DNA from: Bacillus sp. FJAT-52991
Lineage (GTDB): Bacteria; Bacillota; Bacilli; Bacillales; Domibacillaceae
DNA length: 64,000 bases
Assembly (NCBI RefSeq): GCF_037201805.1
Contig: NZ_CP147404.1
Span: 3,082,501 to 3,146,500 of the forward strand
Direction: 5' to 3'
The notes under the pieces are model-generated. The model was given only the letters and a program-made list of their open reading frames with translations. It was not told where the DNA came from and ran no database searches. Below are positions 46,769 to 55,520 of this stretch, piece after piece; the first letter of the stretch is position 1; each line of letters opens with the position of its first letter. A program made the translations under genes and the position numbers.

Positions 46769-47818
46769 TTACTGCGTATCTGCTAATCGTTCTTGAAGAA
46801 CTACTTCCATTTCTTTAGCCCGCTTCGATAAACTCGCTGCGGTTGTTCCTAAACGCTTAGCTAGTGCTGCATTTGAATCATTGGCTTTAACAATATTATA
46901 CGATTGTAAAAGAGAAACAAGGGCTCCGACATATATTTCCGGTTTGCGGATCGTTGGATTCTCCTTCTGACAGTACAGATTCCATAGAAGAACCGCCGTT
47001 TGTTGATGCAGCTCCTCAATCCCCTCTTCTTGTAAAAATTCGCGTAGGGCATCAGCTGTTTTCGCTTGCGCTTCTTTCTCCCATTTCAATTCGCTATAAT
47101 CAAATGGCTCTTGAGACTCCTGAGGTTGCTGCATCTCATTATAAATGGTAAATAAGCCGTCTAATACGAATAGGAAGTTGTCAGAAACAAAAGCTTCTCG
47201 TTCTTCTACTTGTTCACCTTGAGATAACAACCATTTCTCCATTCGTGGAGCCATTTCCTTTTCAAAATGGAAGTCGATCATAAAGAACGTGTACTCTTGT
47301 TCAAATGGCAATAACGCTCCGATAATAAACACTTCATCTAAATCTACCTTTTGACGAGCACGAATCGCCACTTTTTCTCCGGAAAGAATATCTTGAACTT
47401 CATACACATGATCGCGGATCATACCTAATTGACCAGCAATGAACTTCGTTTGTGGCCATGTTTTAAATACTTGCTTCGTCCGTTCACGTTCGATCGTATT
47501 CAATCGACGAGCAACAAACTTCTCTAGCACTGTTCGTCCATCTTTCACTGGATAATTTAAAATAAACCAAATTTCAAAAGCGACTAAAAATACTTGTGGA
47601 TCTTTGCGAAGCACTTCGTATTTATGTAAGAGCGTTTGAAACTCTTTCTTCATCGTATGTGAATAATTTGCCATCGCATAGTCAATTAATTCTCGCTGTA
47701 AGTTTTCTAGCTCTTCAAGCATCACCCCATGAATCGCTAAGCCTTCTACTTTTCCACAGCACTTTTTGTATTTTTTCCCACTTCCACATGGACATGGTTC
47801 GTTCCGTCCAACTGACAT
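46769..47818 (-). CDS. SEC-C metal-binding motif protein
   Basis: A 349-aa cytosolic protein with the SecA-like zinc motif at its N-terminus ([16 protein letters not shown]) rather than its C-terminus. The middle is a helical domain without recognised motifs; the last 35 residues ([21 protein letters not shown]) look like a helix-turn-helix. It lies between hpf and secA, so a link to export or ribosomes is possible, but function is unknown. Confidence 0.75.
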   Translation of the reverse strand: MSVGRNEPCPCGSGKKYKKCCGKVEGLAIHGVMLEELENLQRELIDYAMANYSHTMKKEFQTLLHKYEVLRKDPQVFLVAFEIWFILNYPVKDGRTVLEKFVARRLNTIERERTKQVFKTWPQTKFIAGQLGMIRDHVYEVQDILSGEKVAIRARQKVDLDEVFIIGALLPFEQEYTFFMIDFHFEKEMAPRMEKWLLSQGEQVEEREAFVSDNFLFVLDGLFTIYNEMQQPQESQEPFDYSELKWEKEAQAKTADALREFLQEEGIEELHQQTAVLLWNLYCQKENPTIRKPEIYVGALVSLLQSYNIVKANDSNAALAKRLGTTAASLSKRAKEMEVVLQERLADTQ

Positions 47819-47903
47819 GAATGTTATTCCTCCTCTAAATCACAAAAACTTAACACTTGTTCTATCTTAACACGTTTTGTCAACTTGATACAGATGAACA
47901 AAA

Positions 47904-47940
47904 AACGCTTGCAAAGTTCATCTTTGCAAGCGTCCCTTTT
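47904..47940 (-). terminator. Terminator of hpf
   Basis: AACGCTTGCAAAG and CTTTGCAAGCGT form a near-perfect stem with a 5-base loop, followed by TTTTTT on the minus strand. Confidence 0.85.
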
Positions 47941-47941
47941 A

Positions 47942-48502
47942 TTAGTTTGTTTCAATTAAACCATATTTACCATCTTTACGTTTGTAGACGATGTTTGTTC
48001 CATTGCTCTCAGCATCTGTATAAATAAAGAAGCTGTGACCAAGCAAGTTCATTTGTAAAACCGCTTCTTCAGAATCCATTGGTTTCAAGTCAAATTGCTT
48101 TGTGCGAACAATCGCTAATTCATCTGTGTCTTCTTCCACTTCAGTGGCTGCCGCTTCATTCATTGCAATGGCAAAATACTCTTGCGGCTCCCCTTTTTCA
48201 CGGAACTTACGATTTACTTTAGTTTTGTGTTTACGGATTTGACGTTCTAATTTATCAACAATTAAGTCGATGCCTGCATACATATCTCCGTTGCGCTCTT
48301 CCGCACGAAGGACAAGATTTTTCATCGGAATCGTTACTTCTACTTTTGTATTTCTATCAGAATAAACCTTCAAGTTTACATGCACAGTAGCGTTTGGTAC
48401 TTCGTTAAAATAACGCTCTAGCTTCCCAATCTTTTTCTCGACGTATTCACGAATCGCCGGAGTTACCTCAATGTTTTCACCACGAATGTTGTAATCCATC
48501 AT
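47942..48502 (-). CDS. hpf: Long-form ribosome hibernation promoting factor HPF
   Basis: A 186-aa protein that dimerises 70S ribosomes into inactive 100S particles in stationary phase or stress. The N-terminal S30AE domain ([21 protein letters not shown] through [19 protein letters not shown]) and the C-terminal dimerisation domain ([30 protein letters not shown]) are both present, so it is the long form (YvyD). Strong RBS AGGAGG. I could not identify SigB or SigH promoters by eye. Confidence 0.95.
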   Translation of the reverse strand: MMDYNIRGENIEVTPAIREYVEKKIGKLERYFNEVPNATVHVNLKVYSDRNTKVEVTIPMKNLVLRAEERNGDMYAGIDLIVDKLERQIRKHKTKVNRKFREKGEPQEYFAIAMNEAAATEVEEDTDELAIVRTKQFDLKPMDSEEAVLQMNLLGHSFFIYTDAESNGTNIVYKRKDGKYGLIETN

Positions 48503-48650
48503 GCGAACTCCTCCTTAACTTGTAGCTATGTATATATATTTCTCTATCTCTTTAAAAATCCCTGCTAAATCTCGAAAAAAAATATGTCGAATTTTTGACA
48601 AACATTCCGAATTTTTGTATTTAGTGACTTATTCCTTTAAATGTTTTAGA

Positions 48651-49034
48651 TCATAAGCTTTTTTTCGTCCCCTTCTTTTTCACTTCTTTCCACGCTTCAA
48701 GTAATTCTATGAAATATCGTTCAACTTCATTCACTTTTGATAGGCTTTTCTCCATATTTGCTTCTATTAAACGTCGATTAATATAATCATACAAAGCTAA
48801 TAAATTTTTCCCTTCTTTTGTTTGCTTATTCACATAAATCATTAATTCAAATACAAGTTGCTGAACTTGATTTAATAGTCTATTTTGCTCTGGTAAGTCG
48901 CGTATTTGTAAAGCTACTTTTGCTTTTTCGAGATTTTGCAATGCTTTTTGTATCATCCAAATGATGATTTCATTATTAGAAGCTGTAGCAATACTTGTTT
49001 CCTCATATTTTCCCTTTGCTTTCTGATAATCCAT
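48651..49034 (-). CDS. FliS paralogue, flagellin chaperone
   Basis: A 127-aa helical protein like FliS, which caps flagellin C-termini before export. Shared features with the second FliS at 50367-50771 include the start region (YQKAKGKYEETSIATAS), LMIYVNKQ and LYDYINRRLIEANMEKSLSKVNEVERYFIELLEAWKEV. It is divergent from an extra flagellin gene 137 bases away, which is probably its client. The pair sits where B. subtilis has only an fliT-hpf junction. Confidence 0.82.
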   Translation of the reverse strand: MDYQKAKGKYEETSIATASNNEIIIWMIQKALQNLEKAKVALQIRDLPEQNRLLNQVQQLVFELMIYVNKQTKEGKNLLALYDYINRRLIEANMEKSLSKVNEVERYFIELLEAWKEVKKKGTKKSL

Positions 49035-49062
49035 TGCAGTAGCCCCTTTTAAGTTTTCCTTT

Positions 49063-49071
49063 TATATCGGT
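49063..49071 (-). promoter_or_regulatory. Sigma-D-like -10 box for the FliS paralogue
   Basis: Minus strand ACCGATAT matches the SigD -10 consensus GCCGATAT in seven of eight positions; the -35 region is weak. It lies about 30 bases before the start codon. Confidence 0.5.
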
Positions 49072-49120
49072 ACAAAGTCTTAAAAATCAATTACCATTTC
49101 CTTTATTTTCAACAAAAAAA

Positions 49121-49128
49121 GCCGATAT
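49121..49128 (+). promoter_or_regulatory. Sigma-D -10 box for the flagellin gene
   Basis: A perfect GCCGATAT, followed by the flagellin RBS about 30 bases later. The TAAA-type -35 is not conserved at the expected 15-base distance. Confidence 0.6.
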
Positions 49129-49171
49129 AAAAGATGAAAAATATTTTTAAATGAGAAGAGGTGTTTTTTAA

Positions 49172-49981
49172 TTGAAAATTCAAAATCAATCTATGATTGC
49201 TTTTTCAATGAACAGGTACCAAAAAAATGAAACGAAAATTCAAAAGACCCTTGACAAACTAGCTTCAGGGCTAGACATTCAAAAGTCTGCTGATAACGCT
49301 TCTGGTTTAGTAGTTTCTGAAACGATGCGTGCACAGATTCGCGGTATTTCTCAAGCACAGAAGAATATGCAAGATGGCTTATCTGTACTTGAAGTAACAG
49401 ATGAAGGGCTAAATCACGTGAATGGCCTACTACAGCGCGCTCGAGAATTAAGTGTAATGGCTGCAAATGATACTCTCACTCATGAAGATCGTCAAGCAGC
49501 ACAAATTGAATTAGAAGAGCTGATGAATGGCATCAATGATACAGCAGAAAAGCTAGAATTTAATACAAAAAAAATACTGGGAGAGAATGCTCCACTCGTC
49601 TTAATGGTTGGCGCTAACCCAGGCCAACAAATCAAAATTGATTTAGTGAAAACAGACACAGATGCACTTGGATTAAATGGCGCTTCACTACTTGATCAAA
49701 ACGATGCTGAAAATCTAATAACTAAAATAGACAATGCCATCACAAAAGTCTCTTTAGATTTAACTAGAGTTGGAGCTCATTATGAAGCGATTGAACATCA
49801 TATCCGAAATGCTCATATTTATGAAAAAAATATGACAACATCCTTTTCTATGTTAAAAGATGCTGATATGGGAAAAGAAATGCTCTCTTTAACTAGTGCA
49901 GAAATTAGACAAAAGAGTGATCAAATTCTTGTATCAACTGTTAATCAAAATGCTCGAGACATACTAAACTTATTTAAATAA
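49172..49981 (+). CDS. Flagellin-family filament protein
   Basis: A 269-aa flagellin with conserved D0/D1 ends: an N-terminal region with LDKLASGLDIQKSADNASGLVVSE, IRGISQAQKNMQDG and QRARELSVMAAND, and a C-terminal region with SLDLTRVGAHYEAIEHHIRN and DADMGKEML through VNQNARDILNLFK. The start is a TTG eight bases after AAGAGGTG. The N-terminus is shifted from typical Hag (fMKIQNQSMIAFSMNRYQ). Probably a second or divergent flagellin. Confidence 0.88.
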   Translation: MKIQNQSMIAFSMNRYQKNETKIQKTLDKLASGLDIQKSADNASGLVVSETMRAQIRGISQAQKNMQDGLSVLEVTDEGLNHVNGLLQRARELSVMAANDTLTHEDRQAAQIELEELMNGINDTAEKLEFNTKKILGENAPLVLMVGANPGQQIKIDLVKTDTDALGLNGASLLDQNDAENLITKIDNAITKVSLDLTRVGAHYEAIEHHIRNAHIYEKNMTTSFSMLKDADMGKEMLSLTSAEIRQKSDQILVSTVNQNARDILNLFK

Positions 49982-50020
49982 AAAATTAGACCAGCTCAAG
50001 TTGAGCTGGTCTAATTTTTT
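49981..50020. terminator. Bidirectional terminator between the flagellin gene and fliT
   Basis: AAAAATTAGACCAGCTCAA pairs perfectly with TTGAGCTGGTCTAATTTTT, a 19-bp stem with a tight turn and U-tracts on both sides. Confidence 0.88.
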
Positions 50021-50367
50021 TTATCGTAAAACATCCCGTCAGTCATAGAAAGTTTCCCATAAGGGTCCGTGTATTTCGACATGCTTGCTTTTTTCATATT
50101 CACACCTTGAATATCTTGCTTAATCATAGCCATTAGCTTTTGCAGATGAACATCAATCTTTCGGTTCCACTGTTTGATTTCATGCCCTAATTGAATCTCT
50201 TCATCATTGAATGGGGGAGTAATCTTCGGAAGAAGGACTCCTCTTTTTTGTAACAGCAAATCAACCTCTGCCATTAATCGATCTCGCTCATTGTCACTAT
50301 ATGGCCCTTCAAGCAAATCTAGTAGCTGCTTCGTCAACAAATGGCATTGAACAACAACCTCACTCAT
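50011..50367 (-). CDS. fliT: Flagellar protein FliT
   Basis: A 118-aa helical export chaperone; FliT homologues bind the cap protein FliD. The start overlaps the fliS stop by one base, in the order flaG-fliD-fliS-fliT known from B. subtilis. Sequence is poorly conserved in this family, so the call rests on size, helix content and position. Confidence 0.82.
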   Translation of the reverse strand: MSEVVVQCHLLTKQLLDLLEGPYSDNERDRLMAEVDLLLQKRGVLLPKITPPFNDEEIQLGHEIKQWNRKIDVHLQKLMAMIKQDIQGVNMKKASMSKYTDPYGKLSMTDGMFYDKKN

Positions 50368-50771
50368 TAAACTTGACCACCACTGCCTGCATATTGAGTT
50401 TGTCTATTTTTTTGTATCACTAATTTCCATGTATCTCGAAACTCTTCAACAAACCCTTCTACTTCATTTAGGATCTCAATATCATTTTTTAAATTCGCAT
50501 CTATTAAACGACGGTTTAAGTAATCATATAAAGTCATCATTTCTTTAGATATGTCTATATCCATATTTAAAGTAACCATTAATTCTCGAATAATTTTTTG
50601 GGCTTTTTGGATATTAACATTTTTTTGTTCATAGTTTTTTTCTTTAATTGCCTCTTTAGCTTTACGAATAAATTTCAAACAACCGTTGTAAAGCATTAAC
50701 GTTAATTCTCCGGGTGAAGCGGTATTAACAGAATTATTTTCATATTGTTTGTATGGATTGTTTGTAGACAC
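50367..50771 (-). CDS. fliS: Flagellin export chaperone FliS
   Basis: A 134-aa four-helix protein that binds flagellin and prevents premature polymerisation. Typical features are NPYKQYENNSVNTASPGELTLMLYNGCLKFI and LYDYLNRRLIDANLKND. It starts with GTG after AAAGGAG. In B. subtilis FliS also partners FliW/CsrA regulation of hag. It lies 38 bases after fliD. Confidence 0.93.
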   Translation of the reverse strand: MSTNNPYKQYENNSVNTASPGELTLMLYNGCLKFIRKAKEAIKEKNYEQKNVNIQKAQKIIRELMVTLNMDIDISKEMMTLYDYLNRRLIDANLKNDIEILNEVEGFVEEFRDTWKLVIQKNRQTQYAGSGGQV

Positions 50772-50808
50772 TCAGTGCCACTCCTTTTGTTCTATATACT
50801 AATAACAA

Positions 50809-52815
50809 TTACCCAAATGCATTCATTAAATAAGCAGATTGTTCATTTGCTCTTTGAATTGCTTTCTCCATAGCTGTAAATTGATTCCAATAACGTTGTT
50901 CTACTTGGACTAAACGATCTTCAAATCGAGCAATTTGCTTATTCATTGTATCAAGACTTCGGCCTAAAGAATATTGCTGGTTTGTTGAATGTTTATTCCC
51001 AGCCTTTACTCTTATTTTCTCCATAGCATTATTGGTCGTTTCATATAAGCGATGAATAACCCCTTTTTGGCTTTCGTCAGTTCCATTAGCAATAAATAAA
51101 CTTTCTACCGCAGCAGGGTCTTTTTCAATCGCTTCTCTCAATTTTTGTTCATCTTTAATTACTAATTTTCCACCTTCCATATAATTAGAAGTGGTCGTAA
51201 TGCCAATCTTAGCTAATGAATTATATGCGGAGGAAACATTATCATTTTTCACAGGCGCCGATAAATCTAAACGCATCTCGGATAATGCACTTGTTAAAAT
51301 AGGATCTCTTCGCAAAAGGCCACTTTTCGCCTTCTCATCCCAAAGTTCCTGTTGCTTTTCAGTCATTGCTTCTCTTTCTTCATCCGTTAATGGCTGATAT
51401 TTACGATAAACATTTTCAGTCGTTTTATTTTGGATTTTTTCGATTAATTCATTGTATTCATTAACAAACCCAACAATATTTTCAAACACTTTCTCTGAAT
51501 CATTGCTTACATTTACTTTCACTTCGTCCGTAAATGTTTGTTTAAGCGTAAACGTTACACCATTCATAGTGAAGTTATTCGAACTACGCTCTGTCTCTAA
51601 ACCATTGATGGTGAACTTTGCATTTTCCCCTTTTATTGTTGGAGTACTATTAGGGTCAAATTGAAATGTCTTTTCCATCAATGCCCCTGAAAAGAATATT
51701 TCGTTACCGTCTTTGTTAAAGTCACCAGTTGCCGTTCTCATTAACGTCATTTGCTGGGAAAAATCATCATACATCAGGGATACGCCAACATTGGATGAAT
51801 TCACTTTTTTAATGACACTATCCATTGAGTCATTTCCTTGAATAAAGAACGTTTCTGAAGACACTTCCCCCTCACCAGTATGAGCACCTACAGAGAAAGT
51901 TGTATAATTTTGTTTATACGTGATTTCCAAGCTACCTTCTAGAGATTGATCTTCATTAAACGTTATCCTTCCTGTATTGGAATTCAATGTTCCAATGGTT
52001 TCCCCACCAGCCGTTTGAATGAGCAAATCGTCCCCTGTAGAATCTGGGTTTGCCACTAAATTCAATGCTGAACCTTCAAATGACATAGAAATATCTTCTA
52101 AAGAGTTTCTTTGTAATTGCCATGATGTGGAGTCTTTTGTCAGGGCAAAATTTTCTGTTTTGTCATTTGCGATATAATCGATTTTAATCGTACTATTTGC
52201 AGCTAATTCTTTGTTAAACTTGAACGTACCATCCGGGTTTACTAAAACCGTGTTATCGGTCAAATCATTTGAATCAGTCACTACTTTGTATGACTTTCCA
52301 TCTACTTTGACCCCCCAATTGCTAATCGACGAAACGTCAAAGTTTGTGTCACCAAGAGAAAAATCCTTCCCAGCAGTTCCTACTTTAATCGTTTTACTCT
52401 CGATTGCACCTGTCTTCCACATTCCTGCTTCTCCACTAGTTTGATCATATAAACCAGCATTTTTATCTAAAGTAACTTTTCCTTTATTGACAATTGTTTC
52501 CGCACTAGCTAATTGAGTAACCTTTGAAATTGAATAAGAAGAAGCATTCGCGCCACTAGCAACTGTCGCAGAAACTTTCGACTCATCTACAGAGCTAACA
52601 TTTCTTGCTCGATAATTTTGAGTATACTTTAATTTCGTTAACTCCGATCGAAAATCATCCAGCTGAGTATACATTGCACGATAATCATCACGTTGCCACT
52701 CAACTTTTTGTTTTTTTTGTTTCATTCTATCAAGCGGCATTCTTTCCACTTTCATTAAGTCCTTGACCATTGTATCAATATCCATACCACTTGCTAATCC
52801 ACTAATTCGCATCAT
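50809..52815 (-). CDS. fliD: Flagellar filament cap protein FliD
   Basis: A 668-aa cap protein that folds incoming flagellin at the filament tip. The N-terminal heptad region (ISGLASGMDIDTMVKDLMKVERMPLDRMKQKKQKVEWQ) and the C-terminal FliD_C region ending with IARFEDRLVQVEQRYWNQFTAMEKAIQRANEQSAYL are clear. The central domains are variable and longer than in B. subtilis FliD (498 aa). Double ATG after AAGGAGG; either could start. Confidence 0.93.
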   Translation of the reverse strand: MMRISGLASGMDIDTMVKDLMKVERMPLDRMKQKKQKVEWQRDDYRAMYTQLDDFRSELTKLKYTQNYRARNVSSVDESKVSATVASGANASSYSISKVTQLASAETIVNKGKVTLDKNAGLYDQTSGEAGMWKTGAIESKTIKVGTAGKDFSLGDTNFDVSSISNWGVKVDGKSYKVVTDSNDLTDNTVLVNPDGTFKFNKELAANSTIKIDYIANDKTENFALTKDSTSWQLQRNSLEDISMSFEGSALNLVANPDSTGDDLLIQTAGGETIGTLNSNTGRITFNEDQSLEGSLEITYKQNYTTFSVGAHTGEGEVSSETFFIQGNDSMDSVIKKVNSSNVGVSLMYDDFSQQMTLMRTATGDFNKDGNEIFFSGALMEKTFQFDPNSTPTIKGENAKFTINGLETERSSNNFTMNGVTFTLKQTFTDEVKVNVSNDSEKVFENIVGFVNEYNELIEKIQNKTTENVYRKYQPLTDEEREAMTEKQQELWDEKAKSGLLRRDPILTSALSEMRLDLSAPVKNDNVSSAYNSLAKIGITTTSNYMEGGKLVIKDEQKLREAIEKDPAAVESLFIANGTDESQKGVIHRLYETTNNAMEKIRVKAGNKHSTNQQYSLGRSLDTMNKQIARFEDRLVQVEQRYWNQFTAMEKAIQRANEQSAYLMNAFG

Positions 52816-52824
52816 AATGCCTCC

Positions 52825-53157
52825 TTAAATTTTTTCATCTACTAAAATCCCCAAATATTTGGTCATCGCTGCGTACATATCTAATAGCTTTCTCGACGGT
52901 ATTTCTCGTATGACTTCCTGCGTCACATCATTGACCATCGTCACATAGTACTCTTCTAATTCATCGTGGAATTCAAACTTCACATGCAAATTTGAAGGCT
53001 TCAAAAAATCATTCATTCCCTGAATAACTCTCTCCATCTCTGCTTTCGAAGGCTGACTTTGCACGTCCTCGGTTTTCATCGTTGCATCCATTTCTTGTTG
53101 TATAGGACGAGTTATAGGATTCATCACTTGGTTCGACATCCCCAGCTTATCAAGCAT
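52825..53157 (-). CDS. flaG: FlaG family protein (YvyC)
   Basis: A FlaG-domain protein of about 110 aa, involved in filament length control. The conserved C-terminal domain is VKFEFHDELEEYYVTMVNDVTQEVIREIPSRKLLDMYAAM with a terminal LGILVDEK. First gene of flaG-fliD-fliS-fliT, nine bases upstream of fliD. The start is uncertain: ATG at 53157 or another ATG nine codons upstream within the GGAGGG region. Confidence 0.88.
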   Translation of the reverse strand: MLDKLGMSNQVMNPITRPIQQEMDATMKTEDVQSQPSKAEMERVIQGMNDFLKPSNLHVKFEFHDELEEYYVTMVNDVTQEVIREIPSRKLLDMYAAMTKYLGILVDEKI

Positions 53158-53195
53158 CTCCCATCGCTCCCTCCAGAAAATCATTTCTATCCCTT

Positions 53196-53203
53196 ATATC
53201 GGA
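53196..53203 (-). promoter_or_regulatory. Sigma-D -10 box of the flaG-fliDST operon
   Basis: Minus strand TCCGATAT, seven of eight matches to GCCGATAT, with TTAA 15 bases upstream as a fair -35. Confidence 0.6.
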
Positions 53204-53319
53204 AGCCGAACCACGATATTAACAAGAAAAAACGAAAACAATGGATTTTTTAGGAGATCGCTGTTGAAACTTTATTGTTTTTGAATCGTAATAGTTAATA
53301 TAAGAAAGGGGAGATTATG

Positions 53320-53523
53320 ATGGCTGAAAAAGGTTGTATCAAATGTGGTAGTAGGGATGCGGCACAAAAAGAGGTAGCGATGACGGGCACGGGCTTATCA
53401 AAAATGTTTGATATTCAAAAGAATCAATTTATAGTTGTTTATTGCAAAAAGTGCGGGTACTCCGAGTTTTACAATAAAGAAGCATCAACGGCTTCTAACG
53501 TATTGGATTTCTTTTTTGGATAA
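53320..53523 (+). CDS. Zn-ribbon nucleic-acid-binding-like protein
   Basis: A 67-aa protein with two CxxC knuckles (GCIKCGSRDA and YCKKCGYSEFY) forming a zinc ribbon, and the family tail SNVLDFFFG. It resembles the small Zn-ribbon (DUF2082-type) proteins of Bacillus. Function unknown. The second of two ATGs is preferred, six bases after AGGGGAG. Confidence 0.8.
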   Translation: MAEKGCIKCGSRDAAQKEVAMTGTGLSKMFDIQKNQFIVVYCKKCGYSEFYNKEASTASNVLDFFFG

Positions 53524-53526
53524 TCG

Positions 53527-53562
53527 AAAAATGCGTTGGTGTCAGCATGCCAACGCATTTTT
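53527..53562 (+). terminator. Terminator of the Zn-ribbon gene
   Basis: AAAAATGCGTTGG pairs with CCAACGCATTTTT over a 10-base loop. Confidence 0.85.
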
Positions 53563-53649
53563 CTTCACTCAACAATGAAAGTTCTCATGCCATAAACCTT
53601 TTTGATGTACTTTTTCCTTGTCGCCTCACCTATTCAATTTCTTTCTTCA

Positions 53650-53871
53650 TCAAATATCGCAAGCACTTCCGTTTCCCCCAACAAAAATCTCCTGCACTCT
53701 CCCTACTTGTCCATCCACAAGTCGCACTTTAATGCCATGTGGATGAAAGCTGGAGTTTGTCAAAATATCCTTGACGATTCCTCTCGTTTTCTTCCCTGTT
53801 CGTTGATCCTTTTTTAACACAATATTGACATCAAGCCCCGGTTGAATATCTTTTCGATGTTGTCCGTTCAT
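53650..53871 (-). CDS. ywbE: YwbE-family protein
   Basis: A 73-aa basic protein of the YwbE (DUF2196) family with the core NGQHRKDIQPGLDVNIVLKK and KTRGIVKDILTNSSFHPHGIKVRL. The beta-rich sequence suggests an RNA- or nucleic-acid-binding fold, but the function is unknown. RBS AAAGGAGCG. Confidence 0.88.
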   Translation of the reverse strand: MNGQHRKDIQPGLDVNIVLKKDQRTGKKTRGIVKDILTNSSFHPHGIKVRLVDGQVGRVQEIFVGGNGSACDI

Positions 53872-53959
53872 TTGTTTTCGCTCCTTTTTTATTCATTATC
53901 TTTCGTATAAGTTCCATTTTACCTGAAAGGAAGAACAGGACGAAAGTAGTATATTTTAT

Positions 53960-53988
53960 TAGACAAATGATCCGCCCTTATTTATAAT
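53960..53988 (+). promoter_or_regulatory. Sigma-A promoter of the glutathione peroxidase gene
   Basis: TAGACA (53960-53965) and TATAAT (53983-53988) with a 17-base spacer, about 40 bases before the start codon. Confidence 0.7.
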
Positions 53989-54026
53989 AATTATTAAATA
54001 AGAACAAACTAGTAGAGGTGCTACCT

Positions 54027-54575
54027 ATGAATATCTTTGATTTTAAAGTAGAAAAAACAAATGGCAACATCGTTTCTCTTGAAAATTATAAAGAAAAAGT
54101 GTTGCTGGTCGTCAATACAGCTAGTAAATGTACTTTCACTCCACAGTTTGAGGACTTACAAAAACTCTATCTCTCCTATAAAGAAGCTGGATTAGAGATA
54201 CTGGGCTTTCCTTGCAATCAATTCGCTGGCCAAGAACCTGGTACAAATGAAGAGGCCTCGTCTTTTTGTCAATTAAATTACGGTGTCACTTTCCCAATTT
54301 TTTCAAAGGTGAACGTCAATGGAGAAAACGAAGCTCCATTATTTCAGTTTTTAAAAGCGGCTGCTCCATTCCGTGGATTTGACGAATCAAACATTAGTGA
54401 AAAGCTATTAAAGATGATGATCTCGGAAAAAAATCCAGAATTTCTCCTCGGTGATTCGATCAAATGGAACTTCACTAAATTTCTTATCGACCAAGAAGGA
54501 AATGTCATCAAACGATTCGAACCATCGGATGAACCTGCTTCTTTTGCTAAAGAAATAGAAAAATTGCTTCAATAA
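54027..54575 (+). CDS. Glutathione-peroxidase-family thiol peroxidase
   Basis: A 182-aa GPx-fold peroxidase, Cys type. Catalytic Cys in [15 protein letters not shown], Gln in [13 protein letters not shown], and Trp-Asn in [11 protein letters not shown] give the GPx tetrad. Bacilli lack glutathione, so it likely uses thioredoxin or bacillithiol through the second Cys in FPCN (family knowledge). The ATG follows GAGGTG. Resembles B. subtilis BsaA. Confidence 0.9.
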   Translation: MNIFDFKVEKTNGNIVSLENYKEKVLLVVNTASKCTFTPQFEDLQKLYLSYKEAGLEILGFPCNQFAGQEPGTNEEASSFCQLNYGVTFPIFSKVNVNGENEAPLFQFLKAAAPFRGFDESNISEKLLKMMISEKNPEFLLGDSIKWNFTKFLIDQEGNVIKRFEPSDEPASFAKEIEKLLQ

Positions 54576-54594
54576 TTAAGAAACAATGGCTAAA

Positions 54595-54626
54595 CGCAAA
54601 GAGCCCATTCTCCTGGGCTCTTTGCG
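54595..54626. terminator. Terminator-like hairpin between the peroxidase and lipase genes
   Basis: CGCAAAGAGCCC and GGGCTCTTTGCG form a perfect 12-bp stem with an 8-base loop. U-tracts are short on both sides. Confidence 0.65.
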
Positions 54627-54635
54627 ATATACTTC

Positions 54636-55379
54636 TTATATGTGAGTACGAATAAAATTTAACGTTCGCTCAATGATTAGTGACTGATCGTTGTCTAGTG
54701 TCGCCACATGATAGCTGTTGTCGAGTTTAATTTTTTCTTTATCGAGAGAAGCAATGTTTGCGAATATTTCTTCCGAGTTTTCCGGTGGAACGACATGGTC
54801 TTCTTTCGATACGAAAACCAGTGCAGAACAAGTGATGTCGCTAAGATGAGCTCGCACTTGTTCCGCTAAAATTAGTATTTCTTGAATAGAGCAGACAGGT
54901 GTTTTTTCATAGGCAAGCTCTTTGACACCAACTGCTTTAATATCTGAACCGATCGCGTCGAGAAAGCGGGGTTCTTTTGCTCCTTCAAACTCTTTCATTG
55001 CTGGTAAATCAATGGCTGCGTTAATCGGAATAATCCCTTTGATTTCTGGATATTTTTCCGCTAAATACAAAGTCAGTGTGCCGCCCATCGACAGCCCCGT
55101 CACAAAAATCCGTTCGCATCGCTCTTTTAGCCACTGAAACCCTTCCTCTACTGAAGTGATCCAATCTTGATACGTCGTTTTTTCCATCTCTTCATAATGA
55201 GTTCCATGTCCTTTTAAACGTGGGCCACAAACGGTAAAACCAGCTTCTCTGTAGGCTTCGCCGAGTGGCTGCATGCTTTGGGTAGAGCCTGTGAAGCCAT
55301 GAATCACAAGAATACCTGTTGGACCTCCTTCATAATAAAAAGGTTCCGCTTCTTTTAACACTGGATATTGTTCATTCAT
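54636..55379 (-). CDS. Monoacylglycerol lipase
   Basis: An alpha/beta hydrolase of 247 aa, highly similar along its length to the thermostable monoacylglycerol lipase of Bacillus sp. H257. Catalytic Ser lies in VTGLSMGGTLTLYLAE (about residue 97), Asp in FVSKEDHVVPP and His in NSYHVATLD. The oxyanion HGFTGS motif is at residues 27-32. No signal peptide, so it is cytosolic. It hydrolyses monoacylglycerols with little action on di- or triglycerides in the characterised homologue. Confidence 0.9.
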   Translation of the reverse strand: MNEQYPVLKEAEPFYYEGGPTGILVIHGFTGSTQSMQPLGEAYREAGFTVCGPRLKGHGTHYEEMEKTTYQDWITSVEEGFQWLKERCERIFVTGLSMGGTLTLYLAEKYPEIKGIIPINAAIDLPAMKEFEGAKEPRFLDAIGSDIKAVGVKELAYEKTPVCSIQEILILAEQVRAHLSDITCSALVFVSKEDHVVPPENSEEIFANIASLDKEKIKLDNSYHVATLDNDQSLIIERTLNFIRTHI

Positions 55380-55418
55380 TATCTATCATCCTCCTAATCA
55401 ATTACATACCCTCTTATG

Positions 55419-55466
55419 AAAATTAGAAAACAGCCTAGACATGATCTTAGGCTGTTTTCTAATTTT
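55419..55466 (-). terminator. Terminator of the Cache chemoreceptor gene
   Basis: AAAATTAGAAAACAGCCTA and TAGGCTGTTTTCTAATTTT form a perfect 19-bp stem with a 10-base loop. Confidence 0.85.
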
Positions 55467-55520
55467 ATTTATTCAATTTTCACAGAATGAGATAAGAGGG
55501 AAAGGACTAACCCTATCCTT

